Source: Archaeoglobaceae archaeon (GTDB taxonomy: Archaea; Halobacteriota; Archaeoglobi; Archaeoglobales; Archaeoglobaceae). Taken from it: 64,000 nucleotides of DNA. The notes beneath the pieces are model-generated. The model saw only the letters and a program-made list of their open reading frames with translations, was not told where the DNA came from and searched no databases. Location of the stretch: the NCBI GenBank assembly GCA_027028145.1, contig JALVJV010000023.1, positions 1 to 64,000 of the forward strand, written 5' to 3'. Position numbers and translations under genes: made by a program. Shown piece after piece: positions 25,546-36,233 of this stretch (the stretch's first letter is position 1; every line of letters starts with the position of its first letter).

Positions 25546-26814
25546 TCACCGCTTTTTCACGAACAGCGTTAAACCTTCCCTTCCGACGACTACGACTTCG
25601 TCACCCTTCTTCAGATCATCCTCACTCACGCATCTCCAAATCTCTCCCCTCACCTTAACCAATCCCTTTCCCTCTTTGAACTCCATTACCTCACCGACTT
25701 CGCCGATCATGGCTTCCCCGCCGACCTTTTTCTTCATCCTCTTCAACTGAGCGACCTTGATTATTACGAACGTCATTATGGTGGCAATCCCCAAGCTTAT
25801 CCCGCCGACGAACATCAGAAAATACCTGTAGAATTCCTTCGGCATCAGAGGTTCTCTGAACAGCATGATGCAACCCAAGGTCATGCATATTACTGAAGCT
25901 ATACCCAATATGCCTAAGGTGGGTGTTAGAAGCTCCAAAACGAGCAGAAGTATCCCGAGCAAAATCAGAATCACGGCGAACGCGTTTATGCTTATGGCAC
26001 CCAAGCCGAACAAAGCCAAGATAAGACAAATAGTTCCGAATACCTCCATTCCGAAGCCGGGGGTCATGAGTCCGAATATGAGGCAGTAGATGCCCAGAAT
26101 TAGGAGAACGAAGGCGACCATCGGATTCGAGAGGATCTCGTATATCCGAGACTTCAGAGGCTTTTTAACATTTACAATTTCCACAGTGCCGAAATCGAGT
26201 TTTATTTTCCTCCCTTTAACGTTAACCGTCCAACCGTTTATCTTTTCGAAGAGTTCGTTAGGAGAATCGGCTAAAACGTCTATGACACCCTTTTTGTAGG
26301 CTTCCTCGGCTGACAGACTCAAACCTTCCGTTACGAACTTTTCGATCACATCGGCAGGTCTTCCCCTCATCTCCGCGATACTTTTAGCGTAACTCGCAAT
26401 GTAGTTGACAGTCTTGTTCTCAATCTTCGGCGGAAAGCCAGAAACGTAAGGAGTAGCCGCTCCTACCGATGTCCCGTTAGCCATCGCCGCGATATTTCCG
26501 GCTATAAGTATAAACGAGCCGGCGGAAGCTGAGAAGGCTCCGGAGGGATAAACGTAAGTTATTACGGGGATGTCGCTGTTCAGAATGTCGGAAACTATCT
26601 CCTTCGTTGCCGAAAGCAAGCCGCCGGGAGTGTCTATAACGATCAGAATTGCATCCGCATGAATTTCCTCCGCCTTCTTGAAAGCGTAATCTACAAGGAT
26701 CGCAGTTCCCTGATTTATCTCACCCTTTACATCGACTCTAACAACGACAGCACCATCTGCTATCGATATGAGAAGGATTAGAGCCGTAAGTATCGTGAAA
26801 ATCCTTAAACGCAT
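25546..26814 (-). CDS. NfeD-type membrane serine protease (ClpP class)
   Basis: Signal span, then a ClpP-like protease domain with IDTPGGLL and the nucleophile in SGAFSASAGSF (Ser97), and a lysine about 45 residues later (Lys144) as general base, as known for the Pyrococcus NfeD homologue. Four or five membrane spans follow (about 235-370) and a C-terminal OB domain (GEVGEVMEFKEGKGLVKVRGEIW). The family works with stomatin-like partners; none is adjacent here. The length (422) is that of the full three-part form. Confidence 0.9.
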   Translation of the reverse strand: MRLRIFTILTALILLISIADGAVVVRVDVKGEINQGTAILVDYAFKKAEEIHADAILIVIDTPGGLLSATKEIVSDILNSDIPVITYVYPSGAFSASAGSFILIAGNIAAMANGTSVGAATPYVSGFPPKIENKTVNYIASYAKSIAEMRGRPADVIEKFVTEGLSLSAEEAYKKGVIDVLADSPNELFEKINGWTVNVKGRKIKLDFGTVEIVNVKKPLKSRIYEILSNPMVAFVLLILGIYCLIFGLMTPGFGMEVFGTICLILALFGLGAISINAFAVILILLGILLLVLELLTPTLGILGIASVICMTLGCIMLFREPLMPKEFYRYFLMFVGGISLGIATIMTFVIIKVAQLKRMKKKVGGEAMIGEVGEVMEFKEGKGLVKVRGEIWRCVSEDDLKKGDEVVVVGREGLTLFVKKR

Positions 26815-26884
26815 ATGATAGATTCACAGCTACTGTATATTACCCTTTGCTCGAATAGGTTAAATTGAAAGTTGACGAGGATAG

Positions 26885-28080
<1,196 letters not shown>

Positions 28081-28103
<23 letters not shown>

Positions 28104-29256
28104 CGCAACAACCCGCAAGCTCCAAATCGTGAGTGGCTAAAATTACCGTTTTTCCGAGCTTCCTTGCAATTTCCAGCAACTTCAATTTGAATCTCCAATC
28201 CTGCCCGGCTGTCGGCTCATCGAGCAATACTACATCTCCGCAGAAGGCTTTTGCAATCGCAACCCTCTTAGCCTGCCCAAAGCTTAGGGAGTGCGGATGT
28301 CTGTTGGCTAAGCTCTCCAATCCGAAGAGTTTGAGCATTTCGGGCTTAGCTTCTTCACAAACCCTATTTTCGAACAGATGGTAATTCGGGAAGCTGAAGG
28401 ACATCGAAACACACCCTTTAACCTCTATGCTACCATCCCAAGGCTTCAGAAGTCCGGCTATGATCTTCAGCAGTGTTGTCTTACCACATCCGTTCAGTCC
28501 GACTATCGCAAGTATCTCGCCCTCCTTAACTTCAAAGGAGAGATCTTCAAACAGCGGTTCATCGTAGCCGAAAGTAACGGACTTAACTTTAACTACAGTT
28601 TTATTCGATTTGAGCTCTCTCTTACAATCTAAAGCGAAATCTAAGTCCGGGAAGTCCGTAATCCTTCCGTCGTCCATCCAAATTCGTTTATTGAAATATT
28701 CTGCAAATTCTAGTCTGTGCTCCGATAGAACGATCGTTCTGTCCAGCTTGAGCAGAATTTTTAGGATATCCTTCGCAATTTTCGGATGGAGGTTGCCGAA
28801 GGGTTCATCCAAAGCTAAGCAACCGCAATCGCTTGCCAAGGCTGAGGCAATTGTAACCAACTGCTTTTGCCCATCCGATAGCTCGGAAGTTCTCCTGTTC
28901 AGCAGATTTCTAATTCCACATATTTTTGCAACCCTCCTAACCCTCCTATCGACCTCATCCCAGTCGTAGCCTTTATGCAAGAGATGCAAAGCGATTTCAT
29001 CGTAAACTCTGCTCGCAATTATCTGCTCATCCGCATTCTGACCAAGGAAATATACATCCGAATCGATGACGACTTCTCCTTCAAGCCTTCCGCCGTATAA
29101 ATTAGGAATGAGTCCGTTGAAAGTCCTCAGCAACGTGGATTTTCCGCTTCCGGTAAAACCGCTCAGGAACGTATTCTCCTCTATCCTAAGCGTTACACCT
29201 TTTAATCCTACGATTCCGTTCGGATAAACGTATCTGACATTCTTAAGGCAGATCAT
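28081..29256 (-). CDS. ecfA: ECF transporter ATPase with two fused ABC domains
   Basis: The 391-residue chain holds two ABC cassettes, each with its own signatures: FTGSGKST and later SELSDGQKQ with LALDEPFG in the first; VGLNGCGKTT, SLSFGQAKR and VLLDEPTAGQD in the second. Most ECF systems use two separate ATPases or a homodimer; here both halves are in one protein. It overlaps bioY by 14 bases at its start and ecfT at its end. It powers biotin uptake. Confidence 0.9.
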
Positions 29257-29860
29257 AACCCCTCTGCTTCAGCAACTCGTGGAGGTATCTGAATACCAAT
29301 ATGGCAATGACGTGATCCATGAAGATATCCTGCGGGATGAATATAACGACTGACACAAAGAAAACGGTCCAGAAAGGACTTAGATGTATTCCGAAGTAAT
29401 TTGCCACGTTTTTGCACCAATCCATCAATCCCGAACATCCGCTTGCGAAGTGGTAGAACACGAGAAATCCCACGATGTAAAGAGGAATCACGGCAATTAC
29501 GCTTCCGATCCACAGCGCAATCAACTCCTTCAGGTTACCACTTTTATAAATCTTCTCCCTTATAAGTCCGATTATGAAGGCTGAAACGGGAAACATCCAG
29601 AGGTATCCGGCTGTGTAGCCGAACAAGACTCCGATACCCCCTTTAAACCCCGCTCCGGCTGGAATGCCAACGGCGATCATGCCCAAGTATATAAGCTGAG
29701 CAAACGCTCCGAATTTGCCGAGCAGAAGCCCGGAAAGAACTATCGCAAAGTTCTGCATCGTGTAAGGAACGGGGCCAATCTTGAACTGGATCTGTGCCGA
29801 AATTGCCGTTAGAACTGCCATAGCGCACGCAAGCGAAAAACGTATATATTTGTTAACCAT
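29243..29860 (-). CDS. bioY: biotin transporter substrate-binding subunit BioY
   Basis: Integral membrane S component. Six hydrophobic spans and the family motif PVPYTMQNFAIVLSGLLLG, followed by GFKGGIGVLFGYTAGYLWMFP. First gene of bioY-ecfA-ecfT, all overlapping. Biotin is needed in this organism by the biotin-dependent pyruvate carboxylase, whose carboxylase subunit gene lies at 34.0 kb. The ATG at 29860 sits inside a palindromic operator; a TATA-like TTAAATTC (29883-29890) is 26-28 bases upstream, so the transcript is likely leaderless. Confidence 0.93.
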   Translation of the reverse strand: MVNKYIRFSLACAMAVLTAISAQIQFKIGPVPYTMQNFAIVLSGLLLGKFGAFAQLIYLGMIAVGIPAGAGFKGGIGVLFGYTAGYLWMFPVSAFIIGLIREKIYKSGNLKELIALWIGSVIAVIPLYIVGFLVFYHFASGCSGLMDWCKNVANYFGIHLSPFWTVFFVSVVIFIPQDIFMDHVIAILVFRYLHELLKQRGYDLP

Positions 29861-29878
29861 GCAAACGGTGAAGTTAAC
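29852..29878 (-). promoter_or_regulatory. inverted-repeat operator over the bioY start, BirA-like
   Basis: GTTAAC occurs at 29852-29857 and 29873-29878, 15 bases apart. Extended half-sites TTTGTTAAC and (inverted) AAATGTTAAC make a bipartite palindrome spanning the presumed transcription start and the ATG. Biotin repressor (BirA) operators in bacteria and archaea have two inverted half-sites of the TTGT-AAC kind about 14-16 bases apart. The match and the gene controlled suggest biotin-dependent repression. birA itself is not in the window. Confidence 0.6.
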
Positions 29879-30257
29879 ATTTGAATTTAAGCATTTCGTT
29901 TTTGCAGATCTTCCACCATCTACAACCTTTACAAGCCCTTTTAATCCAGATCGGAAGGACTTTTGGTAGTTTTCGTCTTACCTCATCCCAGTTGATCCTC
30001 GAGCCGACTTTAGCGGAGAGCAGAGATAAAGCCAGTCTGTCGAGACACCATATCCTTTCGTTCGAAGTTCTCGGATTGGAGCATCTGCCATTAGTGTTGT
30101 AAGGGTAAGCTCGGCATACGTCGTCCAAGCCATCAACGATTGTGATCCTATCCTTTTCTCTAAGAACTTTTAACGTATTTCTGACGAATCTGCGACTGTA
30201 ACCCTTCCCAACGAAAAACTGAAGGCAGATCAGATGGTGTCCCCTCAGCTTCGGCAT
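29874..30257 (-). CDS. DUF1284-family cysteine-rich protein
   Basis: Starting at ATG 30257 gives MPKLRGHHLICLQFFVGKGYS, the conserved opening of DUF1284 proteins. An upstream ATG at 30290 is possible; longer frames run into the promoter of the divergent gene. Cysteines cluster in two places (VCRAYPYNTNGRCSN and CKGCRWWKIC), suggesting a metal or iron-sulfur site. Function unknown. It ends just before bioY, and its last codons overlap the bioY operator. Confidence 0.7.
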   Translation of the reverse strand: MPKLRGHHLICLQFFVGKGYSRRFVRNTLKVLREKDRITIVDGLDDVCRAYPYNTNGRCSNPRTSNERIWCLDRLALSLLSAKVGSRINWDEVRRKLPKVLPIWIKRACKGCRWWKICKNEMLKFKC

Positions 30258-30330
30258 CGTTGCAATTTGGGGATGTTTCGATAAATCCATTTCGTAAAAT
30301 TTAACAAAGCCTCTCAGCAGAGCGAATCTC

Positions 30331-31221
30331 ATGGACGTTCTCGTTTTGTTTACGTCGCACAGGGTTGAGATGTTGCCCCATTTTGAGGAAGAAGCAAAGA
30401 AAAGGGACGTCATCATTATCGAAGAGCCGAAAGACGATCAATTTCGGAAAATGCTCAGCGGAGAGATTTCGATAGATAACTACGTAAGAACGCTCGACAC
30501 CTCTTTTCCTATCTATTCGAAGCATCAGTGCGAAATATTAAGGAAACTGCACGGTCTGGGCAAAAGGATCTATCAGGTCGAGCCATATCTTGAGATTATC
30601 GAAGTCATTCATAGGGCTATAGAGAGGGGAGAGTTCGAGAAGCTTCCGAAGGAAGGTCGGATCGCCGAAGTCATAGATGCGGAGAGGAAGGCGAACTTAG
30701 CTTGGCTCGATTATCAGGAAGCGTTCCTTCGCAAAGATTTCGATGCGCTTGTGGATGCTACGGTTAGGTTCACGAAAGCCGATGCAGAGAGGTTCAAAGT
30801 TAGAGATAGGATGAGGGCTGAAGAGATAGCGAAGGTTTTGGAAGTGGAAAGCGGTGGCGTCCTTATTGAGGCTGGTCAGATTCATCTTCTTCTGCCTCGC
30901 TATCTTGAGGAGTTGGGATTCGAAGTTTCCACGCTCAACTTACCAGAAATGGTTGCGAAGAAGCTCGGAATAAAGCTGTATCCGAATCCGGGAAACGAGC
31001 TCACGAAGAAGTTTATGCTCGGCGAAAACATCGACGAAGAAACTGCAAAGATTATGGCGGCGAGAGGAATCATCTACATCTCGCTCATTCCGAAGGACGA
31101 GATGCTTCCAACCGAAGACAATCCGTATCCACATCTCGTTGAAGAAAACAAGATTGCAAAAGCTGTAAGCAAGCTCAGCTACGAAGGATGCAGAAGGTTG
31201 TTCTATAAAATTTGGTCTTGA
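30331..31221 (+). CDS. unrecognised protein, possibly TraB/ChaN-like fold
   Basis: The 296-residue soluble protein has no signal peptide. Near the start it reads LFTSHRVEMLPHFEEEA and IIIEEPKDD; later GGVLIEAGQIHLLLPRYLEELGF. The arrangement of an early H/E-containing strand and a late E-G-Q-I-H-x-x-x-L-P strand-helix resembles the repeats of the TraB/Tiki/ChaN group, but this is a weak reading. The fae-hps gene starts 39 bases after its end, so the two may share a transcript. Confidence 0.5.
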   Translation: MDVLVLFTSHRVEMLPHFEEEAKKRDVIIIEEPKDDQFRKMLSGEISIDNYVRTLDTSFPIYSKHQCEILRKLHGLGKRIYQVEPYLEIIEVIHRAIERGEFEKLPKEGRIAEVIDAERKANLAWLDYQEAFLRKDFDALVDATVRFTKADAERFKVRDRMRAEEIAKVLEVESGGVLIEAGQIHLLLPRYLEELGFEVSTLNLPEMVAKKLGIKLYPNPGNELTKKFMLGENIDEETAKIMAARGIIYISLIPKDEMLPTEDNPYPHLVEENKIAKAVSKLSYEGCRRLFYKIWS

Positions 31222-31259
31222 TCGATATTTTTTTATGGTTCTCGAATTTCAAAGAGGAC

Positions 31260-32447
31260 ATGAAGTTTCTCATCGGCGAAGCCCTCATAGGGCAGGGATA
31301 CGAGGTTGCGCACGTAGATCTGATGATAGGGACGAAAGACAGCCCAGTAGGGCAAGCTTTTGCGAACGCTTTATCTCAGCTATCAGCCGGACACACGCCG
31401 CTTTTAGCCGTTCTCAGACCCAACCTCATCACGAAACCTCCGGCGATAATCGTTCCCAAGGTTACAATAAAGGACATGCATCAGGCTGAGTTGATTTTCG
31501 GACCGGCACAGGCTGCGGTTGCTAAGGCTATAGCCGATGCGGTTGAGGAAGGCATAATTCCGAAGGATGAAGCTGAAGATTTGGTTGTAATCGTCAGCGT
31601 CTTCATACATCCAAAGGCGAAGGATAAGAACAAGATATACTACTACAACTACGGTGCCACAAAGCTCGCTTTGAAGAGGGCTATGAGGGGATTTCCGGAC
31701 GTCGACAAGGTTCTATGGGAGAAAGACAGAGCGTTCCATCCGCTCGTCGGTAGAAAGCTCACTAAGCTATGGGATCCGCCCTACTTACAGATAGCCTTCG
31801 ACCTCACGAGCTTAAATGAAGTTCTGAACGTGATGAGGCAGATTCCGGAGAGCGATCACATCATATACGAAGTAGGAACGCCCCTTGCGAAGAGGTATGG
31901 TGCAGAGGTTATTCTGAAGCTCAGAGAAGTTAAGCCAGACGCATTCTACGTGCTGGACTTAAAAACGCTGGATGTAGGAAAGTTGGAGGCAAGGATGGCG
32001 GCGGATGCAACCGCCAACGCCATAGTCATCTCCGGTTTAGCCCCGATAAAGACCATAATCGAAGGAATAAAGGAGGCTGACAAAACCGGCATCTACGCTG
32101 TCGTTGACATGTTAGGTGTTGAGGATCCGATAAAGAGGCTTGAAAAGATCAAGGAGTCTGGATACATGCCAAATGTCGTTGAGTTGCATAGGGCTATAGA
32201 TGTCGAAGGCGAAGCTCCGCCGCCTTGGCATCTTGCTAAGGATGTGAAGGAGAAGTTCAACGTTTTGGTTGCGGTAGCCGGAGGAATCAGACCTGAAAAC
32301 GTGCCAGAGGTTATGGCCGCCGGAGCGGACATACTAATCGTGGGAAGAGCCATTACGAGGGCGAGGGATGTTGAAGGAGCGGTCAGAAAGTTTCTTCGTT
32401 ATATGAAGCCGGACACAGACCAGTTCAGAATTATGACAGACTTTTGA
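31260..32447 (+). CDS. bifunctional formaldehyde-activating enzyme / 3-hexulose-6-phosphate synthase
   Basis: The N-terminal domain (about 1-160) is Fae, which joins formaldehyde to tetrahydromethanopterin: [24 protein letters not shown] and the catalytic-histidine context. The C-terminal domain (about 170-395) is the hexulose-phosphate synthase barrel ([35 protein letters not shown]). In archaea the fusion mainly works backwards to make ribulose 5-phosphate and captures the released formaldehyde. ATG 31260, after AGAGGAC, is chosen because it gives the conserved Fae N-terminus; an upstream start at 31212 would overlap the previous gene. Confidence 0.95.
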   Translation: MKFLIGEALIGQGYEVAHVDLMIGTKDSPVGQAFANALSQLSAGHTPLLAVLRPNLITKPPAIIVPKVTIKDMHQAELIFGPAQAAVAKAIADAVEEGIIPKDEAEDLVVIVSVFIHPKAKDKNKIYYYNYGATKLALKRAMRGFPDVDKVLWEKDRAFHPLVGRKLTKLWDPPYLQIAFDLTSLNEVLNVMRQIPESDHIIYEVGTPLAKRYGAEVILKLREVKPDAFYVLDLKTLDVGKLEARMAADATANAIVISGLAPIKTIIEGIKEADKTGIYAVVDMLGVEDPIKRLEKIKESGYMPNVVELHRAIDVEGEAPPPWHLAKDVKEKFNVLVAVAGGIRPENVPEVMAAGADILIVGRAITRARDVEGAVRKFLRYMKPDTDQFRIMTDF

Positions 32448-32488
32448 TTCGATTAACTTTTTATTGATTTTCGATTAAATGATGAAAT

Positions 32489-33511
32489 ATGAGCTCCAAA
32501 TCATCTGAAGAATTTCCGCCCGTAAAAAAAGTTAAAATTGAAAACTTCAAATCGATAAAACATATTGAATTGGAGTGTAGAAGGGTTAACGTCTTTATAG
32601 GTGAGCCGAACAGCGGAAAATCGAACATACTTGAAGCTGTAGTTGGTTTTCCATCGCTATATTACTACGGTGGATCTTATTATAATTATGGGAATGTAAG
32701 TTTATTCATAAGGCAGAAAGATTACAGCAATCTATTTTATGACAACAGTTTAGACGAAGAAATTAGAATTGCTTTTCGAAGTTACGCTGGCAAGCAAGAT
32801 TTTACGATTGTAATGATCTACGACGGTTCATACAAATTTAAGGTAGAACCAAATTTAACTCCGTTAATAGGTTTCACCCATAACTTTGGTGAGTATAAAT
32901 TTAATGAGATAGCTAAGGATTTTAAGTTTTACAGATTCAACAAGTTTGCCAAGTTTAACGAAAGGAAAGAGATCAATTTCTTACTTCCACCGGACGGACG
33001 CAATCTATTTTCTGTATACTTAACACATAAATCGGTTAAAAGCATTTGTAAGGATATATTCGCTAAGTTTGGACTAAAAGCACTAATGGATCCCGCATCC
33101 AATGAGTTAAAACTTGTTAAAGAATCCGAAGATGTAATTATTATGTATCCATACGAAATTCTCTCAGACACAATCCAACGTCTAATATTTTACATATCTG
33201 CTATTTTGACAAACAAAAACTCTGTAATCGCAATGGAAGAACCGGAAGCACACGCGTTTCCATTCTACACAAAACATTTAGCCGAATTAATCGCCTTAGA
33301 CGAAACTAATCAATACTTCATAACAACACATAATCCCTACTTCTTACTGACGTTAATCGAAAAAACGCCGAAGAAAGATCTTGCTGTTTATGTAACATAT
33401 TACGAGGATTACCAAACTAAAGTTAAAAAGATGAGCGAAAAGAAAATTCAGGAAATTCTTGACTTGGGTTCGAGTGTATTTTTCAACTTGGACATACTGT
33501 TGGAGGATTAA
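32489..33511 (+). CDS. OLD/RecF-like AAA ATPase of a two-gene module
   Basis: An ABC-type AAA ATPase of the AAA_15/AAA_21 kind: KIENFKSIKHIELE leads to Walker A GEPNSGKS (38-45), there is a Tyr-rich middle, and the C-terminal half has Walker B IAMEEPEAHAFPF and the switch ITTHNPYFLLTLI. No nuclease domain of its own is seen. The next gene starts three bases later and encodes a small Toprim-like protein. The pair is AT-richer than fae-hps and pycA on either side, a sign of transfer. ATPase-plus-Toprim pairs of this kind are anti-phage systems (OLD, Gabija, PARIS). Confidence 0.75.
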   Translation: MSSKSSEEFPPVKKVKIENFKSIKHIELECRRVNVFIGEPNSGKSNILEAVVGFPSLYYYGGSYYNYGNVSLFIRQKDYSNLFYDNSLDEEIRIAFRSYAGKQDFTIVMIYDGSYKFKVEPNLTPLIGFTHNFGEYKFNEIAKDFKFYRFNKFAKFNERKEINFLLPPDGRNLFSVYLTHKSVKSICKDIFAKFGLKALMDPASNELKLVKESEDVIIMYPYEILSDTIQRLIFYISAILTNKNSVIAMEEPEAHAFPFYTKHLAELIALDETNQYFITTHNPYFLLTLIEKTPKKDLAVYVTYYEDYQTKVKKMSEKKIQEILDLGSSVFFNLDILLED

Positions 33512-33513
33512 AA

Positions 33514-34044
33514 ATGGCGAAATTCAGCGGGATGATCTTTATCGAGTGCAAAACGGACAAAATTCTAGTTCTTAAATTGGTCAGTAAAAAGTATGTCAGA
33601 TGTGCTGGGGGTATAGGAGAGGTTTGCAATAAATTGAAGCATAGTGTAAACTCCTGCGGGGTAGTTGATGAAGATCTGACAAAAACCAGACCGACATACA
33701 TGGAAAACCTACTTAGAAACTCACTGATTCTAAACGAGAACGATATCAAAGTAGCTCACGATGGAAAGAGAAATAATTATCTGATAGTTCTCTGTCCAGA
33801 TCTTGAAAATTGGCTTATAAAAACTGCCAAAATACTCGGTGTTAGCTTAAGTAATTTCGGATTGCCGAGTAACCCGAAGGATCTGAAAATGTTAAATTTA
33901 AGAAATCCAAATAAAATAGAACCTCTTATTAACGACTTGCTAAAAAGAAATGATCCCAGAATACAGACACTCAAAGACGTTTTCAGTCGGTGCCATAAGT
34001 TTACTTTAAATTTTCGAGCCTTGCATGGAGCTTCCAACCGCTGA
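33514..34044 (+). CDS. small Toprim-like protein, partner of the ATPase
   Basis: 176 residues. The N-terminus [16 protein letters not shown] offers the conserved glutamate (Glu11), GGIGEV lies at about 32-37, and a DxD appears in [10 protein letters not shown] (Asp52, Asp54). Strand-E, then glycine, then DxD is the order of metal-binding residues in Toprim nucleases (DUF4435/RloB/OLD type). The E-G of classical Toprim is E-C here. The rest is helical without a known match. The end overlaps the end of convergent pycA by 44 bases. Confidence 0.55.
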   Translation: MAKFSGMIFIECKTDKILVLKLVSKKYVRCAGGIGEVCNKLKHSVNSCGVVDEDLTKTRPTYMENLLRNSLILNENDIKVAHDGKRNNYLIVLCPDLENWLIKTAKILGVSLSNFGLPSNPKDLKMLNLRNPNKIEPLINDLLKRNDPRIQTLKDVFSRCHKFTLNFRALHGASNR

Positions 34045-35521
34045 CCTTAGGCTCTTCCATCTTCGCGTAAGCTATCGCCGATGCTATTGCGACCACTTCC
34101 TCTTCAACAGGCTTAGCCGTTGCGAACATCTCGTCGAGTCTCTTCTTAATCGGATGCAGTTCGACCATGAACTTCTTAACCTCTTCTCTTATATTGTGCT
34201 CCTCGATGAACTTAGTGTGGGTATCACCCCTAACGAAGGCTTCGTGATGCAGAACGGCCATGTGGAACGGGATGTTCGTTTCGACACCCTCTATTACGTA
34301 TTCGTATAACGCCCTTCTCATCCTCATAATAGCCTCCATCCTGTTTTCTCCCCAAGCAATGAGCTTCGCTATCATCGGATCGTATTCCTTCGGAATCCTG
34401 TATCCCATATGAACACCGCTGTCGATTCTTATTCCAATTCCTCCGGGGCTTCTGTAGTGTATTATCCTTCCTGTTCTCGGAAGAAAGTCGATCGGATCTT
34501 CAGCATTAATCCTGCACTCGATCGCATGTCCCCTCATTACGATGTCCTCCTGATCGTGCTGAAGTTCCTCGCCATATGCAATCCTGATCTGATACTTGAC
34601 AATATCTATGCCGGTGACCATTTCGGTAATCGTGTGTTCAACTTGCAGACGTGTGTTCATCTCAAGGAAGTAGAAGTTGCCTTCGTAATAAAGAAACTCC
34701 ATCGTTCCAGCGTTCGTGTATCCTATGTGCTTCGCACCCTTAACGACCAATCTGCCCATCTTCTCGCGGGTTTCATCGTCCACAGCCGGAGATGGACATT
34801 CTTCTATCAGCTTCTGATGTCTTCGCTGGATTGAGCATTCCCTTTCGCCCATGTGAATAACGTTGCCGTGCTCATCGGCTAAAACCTGAAATTCTATATG
34901 CCTCGGTTTCGGAAGGAACTTTTCGATGTAGACGGTATCATCTCCGAAATACTTTTCGCCCAACTTCTTAGAACGGTTGAACGCATCTTCGATCTCATTC
35001 TCGTTCCATACGACGGTTATACCTATTCCACCGCCGCCGCCGGAAGCTTTTATGGCAACCGGATAGCCGATCTTCTCAGCCCATTTGATCGCATCATCCA
35101 CATCCTTTAAAGCCGGAGATCCCGGAACTACTGGCAAGCCGGCTTCCTCCATCATCTTCCTTGCGTTCACCTTGGAGCCCATAGCTTCGATTACCTTCGG
35201 CTTCGGACCTATGAAAACTAATCCTTCCTCCTCACACCTCTTCGCGAATTCTGCATTTTCCGCAAGAAAGCCGTAGCCGGGATGTATGGCTTCGGCACCG
35301 CTCTTCTTGGCTATCTCGATGATCTTATCCATGTTCAGATAGCTCTTCATAGCTTCAGCTTCGCCGACGTAATAGCTCTCATCGGCGTAAAGGCGATGCA
35401 AAGCCCTTCTATCTGCGGAACTGTAGATTGCAACACTCTTGATGCCCATCTCCCTGCAGGCACGCATCACCCTTATGGCTATCTCTCCCCTATTCGCGAC
35501 GAGAATCTTTTTGAACATCAT
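34001..35521 (-). CDS. pycA: pyruvate carboxylase subunit A (biotin carboxylase)
   Basis: ATP-grasp enzyme that carboxylates biotin with bicarbonate and ATP. Motifs: [32 protein letters not shown], the glycine loop [26 protein letters not shown], and [14 protein letters not shown]. The length (506) is that of the separate archaeal subunit; the biotin-carrier/carboxyltransferase subunit is not adjacent. It could alternatively serve acetyl-CoA carboxylase. Two adjacent ATG codons at the start. Confidence 0.9.
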   Translation of the reverse strand: MMFKKILVANRGEIAIRVMRACREMGIKSVAIYSSADRRALHRLYADESYYVGEAEAMKSYLNMDKIIEIAKKSGAEAIHPGYGFLAENAEFAKRCEEEGLVFIGPKPKVIEAMGSKVNARKMMEEAGLPVVPGSPALKDVDDAIKWAEKIGYPVAIKASGGGGGIGITVVWNENEIEDAFNRSKKLGEKYFGDDTVYIEKFLPKPRHIEFQVLADEHGNVIHMGERECSIQRRHQKLIEECPSPAVDDETREKMGRLVVKGAKHIGYTNAGTMEFLYYEGNFYFLEMNTRLQVEHTITEMVTGIDIVKYQIRIAYGEELQHDQEDIVMRGHAIECRINAEDPIDFLPRTGRIIHYRSPGGIGIRIDSGVHMGYRIPKEYDPMIAKLIAWGENRMEAIMRMRRALYEYVIEGVETNIPFHMAVLHHEAFVRGDTHTKFIEEHNIREEVKKFMVELHPIKKRLDEMFATAKPVEEEVVAIASAIAYAKMEEPKVSGWKLHARLENLK

Positions 35522-35563
35522 AGCAATGGGCGGGGAAATTTATAATAATTTTTTGCTTCAGAT

Positions 35564-36160
35564 TCACCTTTCGGTCCAAATCACTTCGTCTGGCGTTAAA
35601 ATAACATCAGCCTTAACGTCATGTTTATCCATCAAATGGCTCAAATCATCGAAGATCTGAATGGGATGAGCTACGACGACATACAAACAATCATCCGAAA
35701 GCAAACCCATCTCTTTCAAAAGCCGATACTCCTTATCCCCGAAACCGCTACCCTTTCCGATTCTGTTTCCTTTCTTATCAACCGCAACGCAACCCTGAAG
35801 GAATATATCCACCTTCAGATTCAATTCTTCAAGCTTTACTTCTCTGCCGTATCTCATCATTTCCTTTATCGTTCCGGCCCTTCCCCTTTCTATAACAAGA
35901 AATCCGGTCATCTTCGGCTTCACGGCAAGCAAAATCTTGCCATCTTCGAGCACGATTTCTCTCGCTCTTCTCAGCGGGGAATCCGGAGCGGAAAATACGA
36001 CTTCAGCCTTTTTATACGCTTCAAGATCTCTCAACTTCTCGCAAGCCTTCTCAGCTCCGATGAAGTTAGGTATTCTACCGAAAGGCGGAGGGAACTTTGC
36101 AAACCTCTCGATCTTCTTCCAAACGAATTCCCTAACTTCCTGCTTGTTTCTGAACTTCAT
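35564..36160 (-). CDS. 5-formyltetrahydrofolate cyclo-ligase family protein
   Basis: The MTHFS fold is indicated by the N-terminal RNKQEVREFVWKKIER, the phosphate-binding loop GNRIGKGSGFGDKEY and the end strand VVVAHPIQIFDD. In an organism using methanopterin the exact substrate is unclear; it may be a salvage or an unrelated kinase-like reaction. Length 198 residues, normal for the archaeal version. Confidence 0.8.
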   Translation of the reverse strand: MKFRNKQEVREFVWKKIERFAKFPPPFGRIPNFIGAEKACEKLRDLEAYKKAEVVFSAPDSPLRRAREIVLEDGKILLAVKPKMTGFLVIERGRAGTIKEMMRYGREVKLEELNLKVDIFLQGCVAVDKKGNRIGKGSGFGDKEYRLLKEMGLLSDDCLYVVVAHPIQIFDDLSHLMDKHDVKADVILTPDEVIWTER

Positions 36161-36233
36161 GATTACCTTTTAAATCTTCTTTTGATGAAATTTGCTACGG
36201 GTAGGCTGAAGAACGCCGAAATTCCGATACACC

